From a virus, in IMG/VR virus record IMGVR_UViG_3300036820_000331, positions 1-40,484 of that record: a stretch of DNA of 40,484 nt; one strand, written 5' to 3'. The notes beneath the pieces are model-generated. The model made no database searches. It saw only the letters and a list, made by a program, of their open reading frames with translations, and was not told the DNA's origin. A program made the position numbers and the translations under genes. Positions 16,015-22,965 of the stretch are shown in pieces (the stretch's first letter is position 1; every line of letters begins with the position of its first letter).

Positions 16015-16428
16015 TCACGCGACCGCCTTAGGCTGGTGGTGGGCTATGTACCACTCGTGCTGGCAGGTCCTGCAGAACGGGTTGCCCCGGTTGTTCGTGC
16101 CGGTGTTGGAGTTGGTGCGCAGGTGGAGTCCCTTGCCGCAGTAACCCTCCCGCCGCACCCGGGGCGTCCGCTCTCGCTCGACCCGCTCCCGCTGCTCGGG
16201 GGACAGGCCACCCCATACACCGAAGCGCTCGCCGTGTTCCAGCGCGTACTCAAGGCATTCGGCGCGCACCGGGCACGCGGCGCAGAGGCGCTTCGCGGCG
16301 TTGGGGTTGGCGCCGGGCTCGGGAAAGAACGCCTCCGGGTCGGCGTCGGCGCAGAGCGAGCGGGCCATCCAGGAAGGGCCAAGGTTCTCAGCCAGCGACA
16401 GGAATTCTGTGATGCCAGCAGGACTCAT
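16015..16428 (-). CDS. WhiB-family regulator with extra C-terminal zinc-ribbon-like part
   Basis: The protein has 137 residues. The WhiB core is complete: C26, then C49-x2-C52-x5-C58 for the 4Fe-4S cluster, and GVWGG at 70-74. WhiB proteins bind the sigma factor and act as redox- or development-linked regulators; phage versions can shut off host genes. An unusual extension (about 95-137) contains C97, C119-x2-C122 and H124, which could bind zinc. ATG 16428 overlaps the upstream stop (ATGA). It is one of the first genes of the leftward operon, next to the presumed transfer genes. Confidence 0.9.
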   Translation of the reverse strand: MSPAGITEFLSLAENLGPSWMARSLCADADPEAFFPEPGANPNAAKRLCAACPVRAECLEYALEHGERFGVWGGLSPEQRERVERERTPRVRREGYCGKGLHLRTNSNTGTNNRGNPFCRTCQHEWYIAHHQPKAVA

Positions 16429-16865
16429 GATCCGCCTCCCAGCACATCGCCGCCGCCGTACTCATCGGCGGGCCACAGGTCCGCGGCCACCGAGGCGAGC
16501 CACTCCTCATCCCGCGCGGGCAGTTCCGCCTCGAGGGCCTCGGGGTGGCGCGCGGAGGGGAAGCCGGCGGGGTCAACCAGTTCGCGCGGGAAGGGCGGCG
16601 TGGACGCTTCGGGCTCAGGCAGGATGCCCATGGTCACCAGCGCGGCCTTCACCTGCGCGAGGTCGACTGCGGTCTCGGTGGCCAGCCAGTCCAGGGCCTT
16701 GAGTTGCCGGTCGGTGCTGCCGTGGTGCGGGCGCTTGCGAGGGCGCTTGGGCTGTACGCTTTCGGCCATCGGAGCCAACGTCCTTCCGAGTGGGTGGCGG
16801 CTTCGTGCAGCCCGGCCGGTGGTGATGACATCGGCCGGGCTTGTTTGCGCTTCGGGGGCGGTCAC
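16425..16865 (-). CDS. Uncharacterised acidic protein between RHH and WhiB
   Basis: The gene encodes 146 residues from GTG 16865, chosen because it overlaps the upstream stop in a GTGA junction; an internal ATG at 16769 with an AAGGA site is an alternative start. A basic segment KRPRKRPHHGSTDRQ is followed by helices (LKALDWLATETAVDLAQVKAAL) and an acidic Pro/Glu-rich end. The first part could contact DNA or RNA. No known family is recognised. Confidence 0.55.
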   Translation of the reverse strand: MTAPEAQTSPADVITTGRAARSRHPLGRTLAPMAESVQPKRPRKRPHHGSTDRQLKALDWLATETAVDLAQVKAALVTMGILPEPEASTPPFPRELVDPAGFPSARHPEALEAELPARDEEWLASVAADLWPADEYGGGDVLGGGS

Positions 16866-17041
16866 GCGACTGCCTCGGGGGAGCGTTCGGCAGAGTTCTC
16901 ACGCGGCAGGGGAGGCGCCTTCTCGTTCAGCCATTCGGAGACCCAGAACTTGACCGTCTGGCCGGTAAGGGCCGCGTGGACCTTGACCCTCGTGATGAGG
17001 TCCTCGTCCACTTCCACGGTCAGGTCTTTGGTCTTCGCCAC
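16862..17041 (-). CDS. Short RHH-type DNA-binding protein
   Basis: GTG 17041 with GGGAGGG about ten bases upstream gives 59 residues. The fold matches ribbon-helix-helix: strand KDLTVEVD, helix EDLITRVKVHAALTG, turn, helix TVKFWVSEWLNEK, then a short polar tail. A longer frame exists but crosses the promoter region. It is the first gene of the leftward operon and is divergent from a GntR gene, so it may control transfer functions. Confidence 0.7.
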   Translation of the reverse strand: MAKTKDLTVEVDEDLITRVKVHAALTGQTVKFWVSEWLNEKAPPLPRENSAERSPEAVA

Positions 17042-17076
17042 TGCGGCCTGCCCTCCCAGACTCCTGCCTTGCTGTG

Positions 17077-17159
17077 TTGCTGTACAAGCAGTGTCACACC
17101 ATGCAGGCATGGATGTCAAGGCACGCATTGCTGTACCGTGTTAGCAGTGCTGACACTGC
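17077..17159. promoter_or_regulatory. Divergent promoter/operator region between RHH and GntR genes
   Basis: TTGCTGTAC is directly repeated at 17077-17085 and 17128-17136. A perfect inverted repeat GCAGTG-CTGA-CACTGC lies at 17144-17159, and GCAGTGTCA (17088-17096) is inverted relative to TGACACTGC (17151-17159). On the minus strand, TTGACA at 17114-17119 is a good -35 for the leftward operon, though the matching -10 is weak. The layout suits control of both directions by the GntR protein, as KorSA does in pSAM2. Confidence 0.6.
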
Positions 17160-17172
17160 CGGAGGAGCAGGG

Positions 17173-17553
17173 GTGAACGTGATCGCCGGGCCGTCGTGGG
17201 ATGTCATCGCCAAGGACATCCGCGGCAAGATCGCCTCAGGCGAGTACCCGGCCGACGAGGCGATCCCCTCCACGACACGGCTCATGGACCACTACGGCGT
17301 CTCCAAGGGGCCAGTCCGGCAGGCAGTCGAGGCACTCAGGACCGAGGGCCTCCTGGCCGGCCGGCCCGGCAAAGCTGTCTACGTAACCGGCGCACCCGTC
17401 GCCGATGAGACGGGCGAGCTGCCCGGCTGGGCCCGCAAGATCCAGGAAGACATGGCCGGCATCAAAGCCGACATCGCCGAGCTCCAAGGGCAGCGCGGCA
17501 TGACGAGGCGGCCGGCGCGGAAGCAGGAGCGCGGCAATGAGCAGTCCGGCTAG
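17173..17553 (+). CDS. GntR-family regulator, KorSA-like
   Basis: GTG 17173, five bases after GGAGGAG, gives 126 residues; the longer frame runs through the promoter region. The N-terminal winged helix is typical of GntR: VIAKDIRGKIASGEYPADEAIPS, then LMDHYGVSKGPVRQAVEALRTEGLL and a GKAVYV wing. The short C-terminal part is helical and basic, with no effector domain. Streptomyces integrative elements use such short GntR repressors (KorSA, TraR) to silence transfer genes. Its divergence from the transfer operon fits that role. Confidence 0.8.
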   Translation: MNVIAGPSWDVIAKDIRGKIASGEYPADEAIPSTTRLMDHYGVSKGPVRQAVEALRTEGLLAGRPGKAVYVTGAPVADETGELPGWARKIQEDMAGIKADIAELQGQRGMTRRPARKQERGNEQSG

Positions 17554-18316
17554 CGCGGAAGTCATCAGCCTCACCGCCAGGTCCGCGTGGCGGCCGGACT
17601 TCCGCGGCCTGGCATCCAGCCAGCTGCGCGCCGCCCGGGAGAAACTCGGCCTTTCCCGCGGCGACTTCGCTGCACGCCTGTCCGATCTGCTGGGCTGGGA
17701 CGTCGACCCGGACCTGTTCGGCCCGTGGGAGCAGGGACGGGGGACGCCTCCCGCCGATGTGCTGCTCGCGGCCCGCACTCTCGCCGGGGACGAGGCCGCC
17801 GAGCTGTCCGGCGTCCTGCTGGCCACAGTCCCGCACGGCTTCTCCGCTCAGGCACTCGCCGGCTACTGGGTCACCTGCTACGGCTTCGAGCACGGCGGGC
17901 AGCGGCTGTATCACGCCGACGTGGCCCGGGTGACCGCGGAGTCCGAACGGTGCGTGCGGGTCAGCAACCATCCGCCGGAGCCCCGCACTGACGGCCGGGC
18001 GTTCGCGTTCCGCAACGAGATCGAGGCGCGGCTGGCTAACCGGCACCTGGTGGGGCACTGGCGCAACACCAGCGACACCCGCTACTTCGGGTCGCTGCAC
18101 CTTGCCGTGCTGCCAGGCGAGACCGTGATGGAGGGTTACTACACGGGCCTTGCGAGCGACATCTCGGTGTCGGAAGGCTTCTGGAAGTGGGTCCGCCTGG
18201 ACACCGCCGAAGTACCGCGGCTCACCTTGCACGAGCCATCTGTCCTGCATGGCCTGATCGCGGAGCGCTCGCAGGATGACGCGCCCCTGGCACTGGCTGA
18301 CATCGGAAAGGAATGA
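17537..18316 (+). CDS. XRE-family helix-turn-helix regulator with C-terminal sensor-like domain
   Basis: The protein has 259 residues and its gene overlaps the GntR gene by 17 bases. Residues ~26-85 form an HTH of the Cro/XRE type (LRAAREKLGLSRGDFAARLSDLLG, then FGPWEQGRGTPP). Residues ~100-250 form a beta-rich domain with WVTCYGFEHGGQRLYHAD and FAFRNEIEARLANRHLVGHWRN motifs. Regulators of this type, with a C-terminal domain resembling the ligand part of host XRE proteins, are widespread in actinomycetes. It may sense a signal and act with the GntR protein. Confidence 0.7.
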   Translation: MSSPASAEVISLTARSAWRPDFRGLASSQLRAAREKLGLSRGDFAARLSDLLGWDVDPDLFGPWEQGRGTPPADVLLAARTLAGDEAAELSGVLLATVPHGFSAQALAGYWVTCYGFEHGGQRLYHADVARVTAESERCVRVSNHPPEPRTDGRAFAFRNEIEARLANRHLVGHWRNTSDTRYFGSLHLAVLPGETVMEGYYTGLASDISVSEGFWKWVRLDTAEVPRLTLHEPSVLHGLIAERSQDDAPLALADIGKE

Positions 18317-18723
18317 GCAACGTGGGGCTTACCAAGCAGGATGTCCGCGACGTGCTGGCCACCTACATCCAGGCGTGGCAGGACCAGGATCCGGACCTCA
18401 TCACGACCATCTTCACCGAGGACGCGACCTACCACGAGCGTGTGCTCCGCGACCCGATCCCGGACCGGGAAGCCATTCGGGCCTACTGGCAGTCCAAGGT
18501 CGTCGGGGCACAGGCCAACATCAGGTGCACGCTGCTGAACCTCTACCTCGACGGGGACACGGCCGTCGCCGAGTGGGAAGCTGTGTTTGATGACGTCGAG
18601 GATGGTGTCCGGAAGCGGATGCGGGAGATCGCGGTGCTTACCTTCGAGGGGCACCTGGTCTCAAGTTTGCGCGAGTACTGGGCGTCTGAAGACGTTGGCG
18701 AACTGGCGGTATCGGGCGACTAG
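18313..18723 (+). CDS. SnoaL/NTF2-like fold protein
   Basis: ATG 18313 overlaps the upstream stop (ATGA). The 136 residues match the NTF2/SnoaL pattern: helix DVRDVLATYIQAWQDQDPDLI, then TIFTEDATYHERVL, helix REAIRAYWQSKVV, and beta strands ending in LTFEGHLVSSLREYWA. The cone-shaped pocket of this fold binds small ligands or catalyses isomerase or hydrolase reactions, but the substrate cannot be told here. Translational coupling suggests it acts with the XRE regulator, perhaps making or sensing its ligand. Confidence 0.75.
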   Translation: MSNVGLTKQDVRDVLATYIQAWQDQDPDLITTIFTEDATYHERVLRDPIPDREAIRAYWQSKVVGAQANIRCTLLNLYLDGDTAVAEWEAVFDDVEDGVRKRMREIAVLTFEGHLVSSLREYWASEDVGELAVSGD

Positions 18724-18773
18724 CCCGCCATGGCCTGCTGGCCAAACCGGGCGAAGCGAGTAACAATCACCTC

Positions 18774-19115
18774 GTGAGAAGGCAGCACGCCCCCTGGCTG
18801 CTTCTGGGCATCCTGATCCTGGCCTACGGTGTCGGCCGCTGGGCCGGCTTGGTCATCGCCGTGTTCGTGCTCGGCATCGGGTACTTCGTGTCGCTCTACG
18901 TGCACCCGCGGACGGCATGCCGGGCCTGCGACGGCAGCGGCCGGTTCTACGGGGCCATCTACACATGGAATTTCCGCATGTGCCACGCCTGCGGGGGCAA
19001 CGGGCGCAAGATCCGGTTCGGGGCCGCCCGGTGGGGATCGCCGAGGGTCAGGACTGAGGCTGCGGCGGTGCGCTCAGCGATCCAGTCGGCAGAGCGTGGC
19101 AGGTTCATCGAGTAG
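18774..19115 (+). CDS. Membrane protein with DnaJ-like zinc motifs
   Basis: GTG 18774 gives 113 residues. Two hydrophobic segments (about 8-24 and 25-43) are followed by CRACDGSGR and CHACGGNGRK, the C-x-x-C-x-G-x-G repeats of DnaJ-type zinc centres. The C-terminal tail is basic and helical. Proteins with this combination are frequent in actinobacterial mobile elements, without assigned function. The ribosome binding site is weak. Confidence 0.7.
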   Translation: MRRQHAPWLLLGILILAYGVGRWAGLVIAVFVLGIGYFVSLYVHPRTACRACDGSGRFYGAIYTWNFRMCHACGGNGRKIRFGAARWGSPRVRTEAAAVRSAIQSAERGRFIE

Positions 19116-19128
19116 GGGCGGCTCTGCC

Positions 19129-19227
19129 CTATCTGCGCCTCTTCCGCCACCACCACCGCACGATGGGGAGAGTGGCAACGGCGAACCCCGCCAGGAACGC
19201 CCAGCCAAACACCGCGACCGTGCCCAC
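19129..19227 (-). CDS. Possible 32-residue membrane peptide
   Basis: On the minus strand GTG 19225-19227 opens a frame ending TAG (19129-19131) whose product is one hydrophobic helix (VAVFGWAFLAGFAVATLPIV) and a WWWRKRRR tail. The hydrophobic/basic layout is more protein-like than the competing frames, but the start is weak and the peptide very short. The remainder of 19116-19454 shows no other gene. Confidence 0.3.
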   Translation of the reverse strand: MGTVAVFGWAFLAGFAVATLPIVRWWWRKRRR

Positions 19228-19454
19228 GCCCTGAGCGTGCGCCCAGGACCGGCGGCGGTCAAGCGGATCGGCCTGCGGTGCTCACGCTCCCGTCGCTGAG
19301 GTCCTGTCTTTCCCCAACTGCCACACCTGCTACGGCGCGCCTTGACAGCAGCGGGCCATGGCGGGGCATGCTGGCCAGTACGGGTCTTCCGTGTTGTAGG
19401 TAAGCGCAGCAATTCTGGCTGCCCCAGCAGGCGGCAGGCCCCGGGAGGCACACC
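19228..19454 (+). promoter_or_regulatory. Upstream region of the secreted peptide gene
   Basis: A TTGACA box lies at 19342-19347, with only a weak -10 candidate (CATGCT near 19367). A good ribosome binding site GGGAGG is at 19443-19448. No conserved RNA structure is recognised. Confidence 0.3.
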
Positions 19455-19601
19455 ATGCCCCGCATCCTTCTGGCGTTCGGCATCAGCGCCACCATCGCAG
19501 CCGGCATCGCCCCCGCCGCGCTGGCCGCGACGGCCGCGGCCCAGAGCGCCCCGGCCGCTGCCGCCGCGTCCGCCAACCCGGGCATAATGTTCCACGGATA
19601 G
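19455..19601 (+). CDS. Tiny secreted peptide precursor (48 residues)
   Basis: ATG 19455 sits six bases after GGGAGG. The product begins MPRILLAFGIS, followed by an Ala-rich hydrophobic core and an AALAAT cleavage-like region, an Ala/Pro spacer (QSAPAAAAASA) and the end NPGIMFHG. This is the layout of a signal peptide followed by a short mature peptide. The stop lies nine bases before the DUF397 gene. A signalling, pheromone or toxin-like role is possible, but no homologous family is recalled. Confidence 0.6.
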   Translation: MPRILLAFGISATIAAGIAPAALAATAAAQSAPAAAAASANPGIMFHG

Positions 19602-19610
19602 GGTGGTGCC

Positions 19611-19823
19611 GTGCACCGCTGGGTGAAGTCGAGCCGCTCCTTCTCGAACAGCAACTGCGTCGAGGTGGCGTGCGAGCCTGACGGCACAGTACTGGTCCGC
19701 GACTCCAAGAACCCTGATGGCTCGGTGCTGCGGTTCAGCCAGAGCGCCTGGGAGGCGTTCACTGAGGGCGCCAAAAAGTCGGAGCTGGACTATTGGAAGC
19801 TGCGCCTCGCCAGCTCACACTGA
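19611..19823 (+). CDS. DUF397-domain protein
   Basis: GTG 19611 gives 70 residues with the DUF397 signature: WVKSSRSFSNSNCVEVA at the start, VLVRDSKNPDGSVLRFS in the middle and W..F at the helix (SAWEAFTEG). In Streptomyces such small proteins are encoded beside XRE regulators and modulate them. Here an XRE gene lies about 1.3 kb upstream. The pairing with a secreted peptide gene is unusual. Confidence 0.9.
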   Translation: MHRWVKSSRSFSNSNCVEVACEPDGTVLVRDSKNPDGSVLRFSQSAWEAFTEGAKKSELDYWKLRLASSH

Positions 19824-20229
19824 GAGTGTTTCCTCTGGCCGAAAGGGCTGGGGGATTGGCGGTGCCAGCCGCGGCTGGCCAGAAACCACCAGAGCCGCGG
19901 CTGGCGCTGAGGGTCCTTGACACTTGCTGGCTGCAGGGCATGCTGGAAGCGGAATCCTTCACCTGGGTTTCGCGCGGCGGCCAGCCAGCCCCCAGGCAGC
20001 TGGCCGCCGCGCTAGGCTCGATGTGTGACCAGCGGCGTCGTCTCCGCAGTCCCTGGCCTGCAGGCTGTCCCTCTCGCCGCCGTCTTTGGCTCAGCCTCGC
20101 AGGTGCCCCCGGTGCCCGTGGCCGCGTTCCAGCCGGCCATCTGAACTGTCGGCACCCGCGCGTAGGCTGGGCCGCCGGGGCGCTAGCCTTCCGGCCACTG
20201 CTCCCGCGGAGTCACGTAAGTGCGCCTTC
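19824..20229. other. Intergenic region with palindromes and a long stem-loop
   Basis: A 16-base perfect palindrome lies at 19864-19879, and its AGCCGCGGCTGGC half recurs at 19893-19905. A perfect 14-base stem (19972-19985 with 19999-20012, 13-base loop) follows, without a U-tract. TTGACA at 19917-19922 could start a small RNA ending at this stem, but its -10 is poor. A short 39-codon GTG frame at 20025 has no ribosome binding site. No convincing gene is present. Confidence 0.45.
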
Positions 20230-20299
20230 GCGACATGATCCGCAGATCCCGCTAGAATGTTCGAAAGGGCCCCGGCAGTGCTGAAGACACCACCGGGGC
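20230..20299 (+). promoter_or_regulatory. Promoter and leader hairpin of the zinc-finger/HNH gene
   Basis: GCGACA (20230-20235) and TAGAAT (20253-20258) are 17 bases apart, a good vegetative promoter. The leader then forms a hairpin, GCCCCGG (20269-20275) with CCGGGGC (20293-20299), before a GAGAGG site at 20312-20317 and ATG 20324. Confidence 0.6.
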
Positions 20300-20323
20300 G
20301 CCAGACCTGCCGAGAGGTCCAGC

Positions 20324-21241
20324 ATGGCTCAGGGTACGTGCAGCGTGGAAGGCTGCGATAGGGGAACCAAGGCGCGCGGCTGGTGCGGGATGCACTACAA
20401 CCGCTGGCTAAGAAGCGGTGACCCCGGCGTGGCCGGGCGCGGGCGCAGTCTTCGGGGTCAGCGATCCACGTGCAGCGTTGAGGGCTGCGACGGCGAACAT
20501 GTAGCCTGCGGCCTCTGCGGCAAGCATTATCAGCGATTGAAGGCCGACCCCAAGCCGCCACCCAAGCCGAGGGCCAACGCTCGCGGTACGTGCCAGATCG
20601 ACGGATGCGATGAGTCGCACAGGGCCCAAGGCCGATGCGGCCGGCACTACCAGCAGTGGAAGCTTGAGCGCACGGGACTGCCCTCATGTGCGGTGGACGA
20701 CTGCACCAGCCCCGTCTACGTACGTGGCTGGTGCCTGAAGCACTACACCCGCTGGCAAAGAACCGGCGATCCGCTCCTGACAGCACGAGACTTGCGCCCG
20801 GTGCGATCCAAGGCAGTCCAGATTCCCCGGCACAACCGGGGCATGAAGAAGACCGCCGAGTACAGGATCTGGAACGGCATGAAGAGCCGGTGCCTCAACC
20901 CCAATCGCAAAGACTACCCGCGCTACGGCGGCAGGGGGGTTACTGTCTGCGAGCGGTGGCTGAGGTTTGAGAACTTCTATGCGGACATGGGCCCGCGTCC
21001 GAGTCCCAAACACTCCATTGACCGCATCGACAACGATGGGAACTATGAGCCCGGGAACTGCAAGTGGGCTACTCTCGCCGAGCAACGCAGCCACATAACC
21101 TGGCGTGTCTCACGCTTCACAGTCGAACAGGTTTCAGAGATGGCTGGGCGCAGAGCTCAAGGTGAAACCCTCCGCGCCATAGGCGAGGCCTTCGGCTGCT
21201 CGGGTGCCCACGTCTCAAGGCTGATCAAGACTGCCGCTTAG
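20324..21241 (+). CDS. HNH/AP2-type endonuclease with four tandem zinc fingers and a C-terminal HTH
   Basis: The protein has 305 residues. Four identical-spacing fingers C-x4-C-x9-C-x2-H-Y begin at C6, C50, C90 and C122. Residues ~178-258 carry a phage HNH-like block: YRIWNGMKSRC, YGGRGVTVCERW, F.NFYADMG, then SIDRIDNDGNYEPGNCKWAT. Residues ~264-302 form a resolvase-type HTH (FTVEQVSEMAGRRAQGETLRAIGEAFG...VSRLI). The combination suggests a free-standing homing-type nuclease or a site-specific DNA-binding nuclease. It has its own promoter, and its 3' end overlaps the convergent GntR gene by 17 bases, as for an inserted mobile gene. Confidence 0.8.
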   Translation: MAQGTCSVEGCDRGTKARGWCGMHYNRWLRSGDPGVAGRGRSLRGQRSTCSVEGCDGEHVACGLCGKHYQRLKADPKPPPKPRANARGTCQIDGCDESHRAQGRCGRHYQQWKLERTGLPSCAVDDCTSPVYVRGWCLKHYTRWQRTGDPLLTARDLRPVRSKAVQIPRHNRGMKKTAEYRIWNGMKSRCLNPNRKDYPRYGGRGVTVCERWLRFENFYADMGPRPSPKHSIDRIDNDGNYEPGNCKWATLAEQRSHITWRVSRFTVEQVSEMAGRRAQGETLRAIGEAFGCSGAHVSRLIKTAA

Positions 21242-21500
21242 GCTTCTCGACCGTATCGGGCCATTCATTTTTATTTCGGACATAGGTCCCCATTCCGGCA
21301 CTCACATAGGCGTATTTCTCGTCCCGCAGTTTCCGGAGCGCCTTGCGAGCCGTCAGGCGTGCGACGCCGGCGTCTTGCGTGATCCAGTCGGCTGACGGCA
21401 GCCGCGCGCCGGGTTCCAGCCGCCCGCTGGTGATCATTTCCCGCAGCTGATCCGCGATCTGCACGTACGGGGGCAGCGAGGACGCCCGGTCGACTTCCAT
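21225..21500 (-). CDS. Short GntR-type winged-helix regulator
   Basis: ATG 21500 gives 91 residues: PPYVQIADQLREMITSGRLEPGARLPS, then an HTH with LTARKALRKLRDEKYAYVSAGMGTYVR. It contains only the winged helix and a short basic tail. A longer frame upstream lacks a good start. The overlap with the convergent gene (21225-21241) means the two 3' ends are antisense to each other. Its target is unknown; the gene to the right has a divergent orientation. Confidence 0.7.
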   Translation of the reverse strand: MEVDRASSLPPYVQIADQLREMITSGRLEPGARLPSADWITQDAGVARLTARKALRKLRDEKYAYVSAGMGTYVRNKNEWPDTVEKPKRQS

Positions 21501-21682
21501 GGCTGGAGACGGTAAGCGGGCTCTGGCCGCCACGCCCCACCCAGAGCGGGCTAAGTGAGCCATGGGCCGCCACATGGGATTGCATGGCATAGTGGGACCG
21601 AACGTCAAAAGCCCGGCAGCGAGGGGAGACTTGCTGCCGGGCGAAGCCAGACATCCCTATGGTGGGGAGGGGAAGTCGGGAC

Positions 21683-22123
21683 ATGCCTGAGCATACCCGT
21701 CCATCTCTGCGCGGCCCGTCCCTTGGCGAACTCGACGGGCTGCGTGCCCGTCACTGCCGATGGCTGATCCACTGGAGCCAATTCGCCGACGGTCCCCATT
21801 ATGACGCCAAGCCGCTGGACGAGGGGCGCCCGCGCCTGGTCGTGGACACCGCCGATGAGCTGGACAGCCAGATCGCCGCGGTCGAGGACGGGACGTGGCG
21901 CCCCGCCGTGACCTCCGCCGCAGACTTCGAGCTCGCCCGCACCAGGGAGCGCCACCCGCTGTGGGCCATCACCTGCGAGGGGCTGTCGCGCTGTGTCGCG
22001 CGTGACGGCATGGGCCGGGAGGTCATCGGCCGGTCGGCGAAAGAGCTCGGCGTGCTGCTGGACGGGAAGGCGTGGGAGCCGCGCACCGGCCGCAACCCGG
22101 GCCTGCCGGAGGGTGCCGGATGA
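21683..22123 (+). CDS. Uncharacterised soluble protein
   Basis: ATG 21683 is chosen because GGGAGGGGAAG lies seven bases upstream, giving 146 residues. The N-terminal half has WLIHWSQFADGPHYDAKPLDEG followed by a helical DTADELDSQIAAV segment; the C-terminal part has a WAITCEGLSRCVARDGMG strand region and AKELGVLLDGKAWE. No catalytic pattern is recognised. A strong terminator follows immediately. Confidence 0.6.
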   Translation: MPEHTRPSLRGPSLGELDGLRARHCRWLIHWSQFADGPHYDAKPLDEGRPRLVVDTADELDSQIAAVEDGTWRPAVTSAADFELARTRERHPLWAITCEGLSRCVARDGMGREVIGRSAKELGVLLDGKAWEPRTGRNPGLPEGAG

Positions 22124-22126
22124 AGC

Positions 22127-22176
22127 GGCTCCCCGGCACCTTCTCCCCACACCCCCCGGGGTGGTGCCGGGGAGCC
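22127..22176 (+). terminator. Strong intrinsic-type hairpin
   Basis: A perfect 14-base stem pairs 22127-22140 (GGCTCCCCGGCACC) with 22163-22176. A T-run occurs at about 22192-22196. It starts four bases after the preceding stop codon. Confidence 0.7.
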
Positions 22177-22491
22177 ATCCTCCTTGGCGTGGTTTTTGTG
22201 CCATTCAGCTACTTGCCAGCGGCCTTGCGGGCGGGGATGCTGACTGGCTGAGCGGCCGCAGCGGCGTGTCAGGACTGGCCGTGCCTGGGCGGGCGCGGCG
22301 ACCCGGGCGCCGCTGCGGCCACCCTCTCCCCGCCTCAGCACTTCTGCACCGGGGTGTCCGCATATTGCAGGCCGCCGTGTGCATCCGGTAAACCCCACCG
22401 GGCCGGTGAGCGTCTATACCGTTGCCCGCCCAGGCGCAGCCTTAACATGAGGCAACAGGTGTTGCATCCCGAGGGGGGAGCGCGGTCGGCC
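22177..22491. other. Intergenic stretch without recognised features
   Basis: No convincing gene is found on either strand; the open frames here lack ribosome binding sites. TATACC at 22416-22421 could be a weak -10. A purine-rich GAGGGGGGAG (22471-22480) serves the next gene. Confidence 0.35.
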
Positions 22492-22965
22492 ATGGCGGGT
22501 ATGAGCGGCATGCTGGGACGGGCAGTGAGCGCGGCCGGATGGCTGCTGTGGGCCGGCCTGGGTGCCGGCCTGGGACTGTCTTTCGGGCTGGCGGCATTTC
22601 ACGCCGGCAGCCACACGCTGGCCGAAGACCGGTGGGCTGACAGTGTCCGCCTCGGTTCCCGGGCTCTGGTGTGTGCCTGCCTGGGGATGATGGCCCTGGC
22701 GTGGGCCGGGCGGCGGCTGGAGGCGGCGCGCAGGATGCGGGCGGCGAAGCGGGAAGCCCGGCGGGCGACCCTGCTGCGGCACAGCGACCCGGTTCAGGCA
22801 GCCGTCGATGAGAACACGCAGCGGATAGACGGGCTGCAGCGGCAGGTGAGCTTCATGGCCTCCGCCCTCGCCGATGTCCTGCACCAGGACGGCGCCCCTG
22901 CGGCCGACCTGGAGGCGACGCGGCCGATGCTGCGCCTCGTCGGCGGGAACCGCAACTCGGCCTAG
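22492..22965 (+). CDS. Two-helix membrane protein with cytoplasmic coiled tail
   Basis: ATG 22492 behind GAGGGGGGAG gives 157 residues; a longer frame and an ATG at 22447 exist. Two hydrophobic helices (about 13-33 and 52-70) are followed by a basic Arg/Ala-rich helix and a segment DENTQRIDGLQRQVSFMASALADVLHQD that looks like a coiled coil. The 3' end overlaps the convergent repressor gene by four bases. No family is recognised. Confidence 0.6.
   Translation: MAGMSGMLGRAVSAAGWLLWAGLGAGLGLSFGLAAFHAGSHTLAEDRWADSVRLGSRALVCACLGMMALAWAGRRLEAARRMRAAKREARRATLLRHSDPVQAAVDENTQRIDGLQRQVSFMASALADVLHQDGAPAADLEATRPMLRLVGGNRNSA

Noticed and set aside
20025-20144. 39-codon GTG frame in the intergenic region
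   Set aside because: It has no ribosome binding site or recognisable content.
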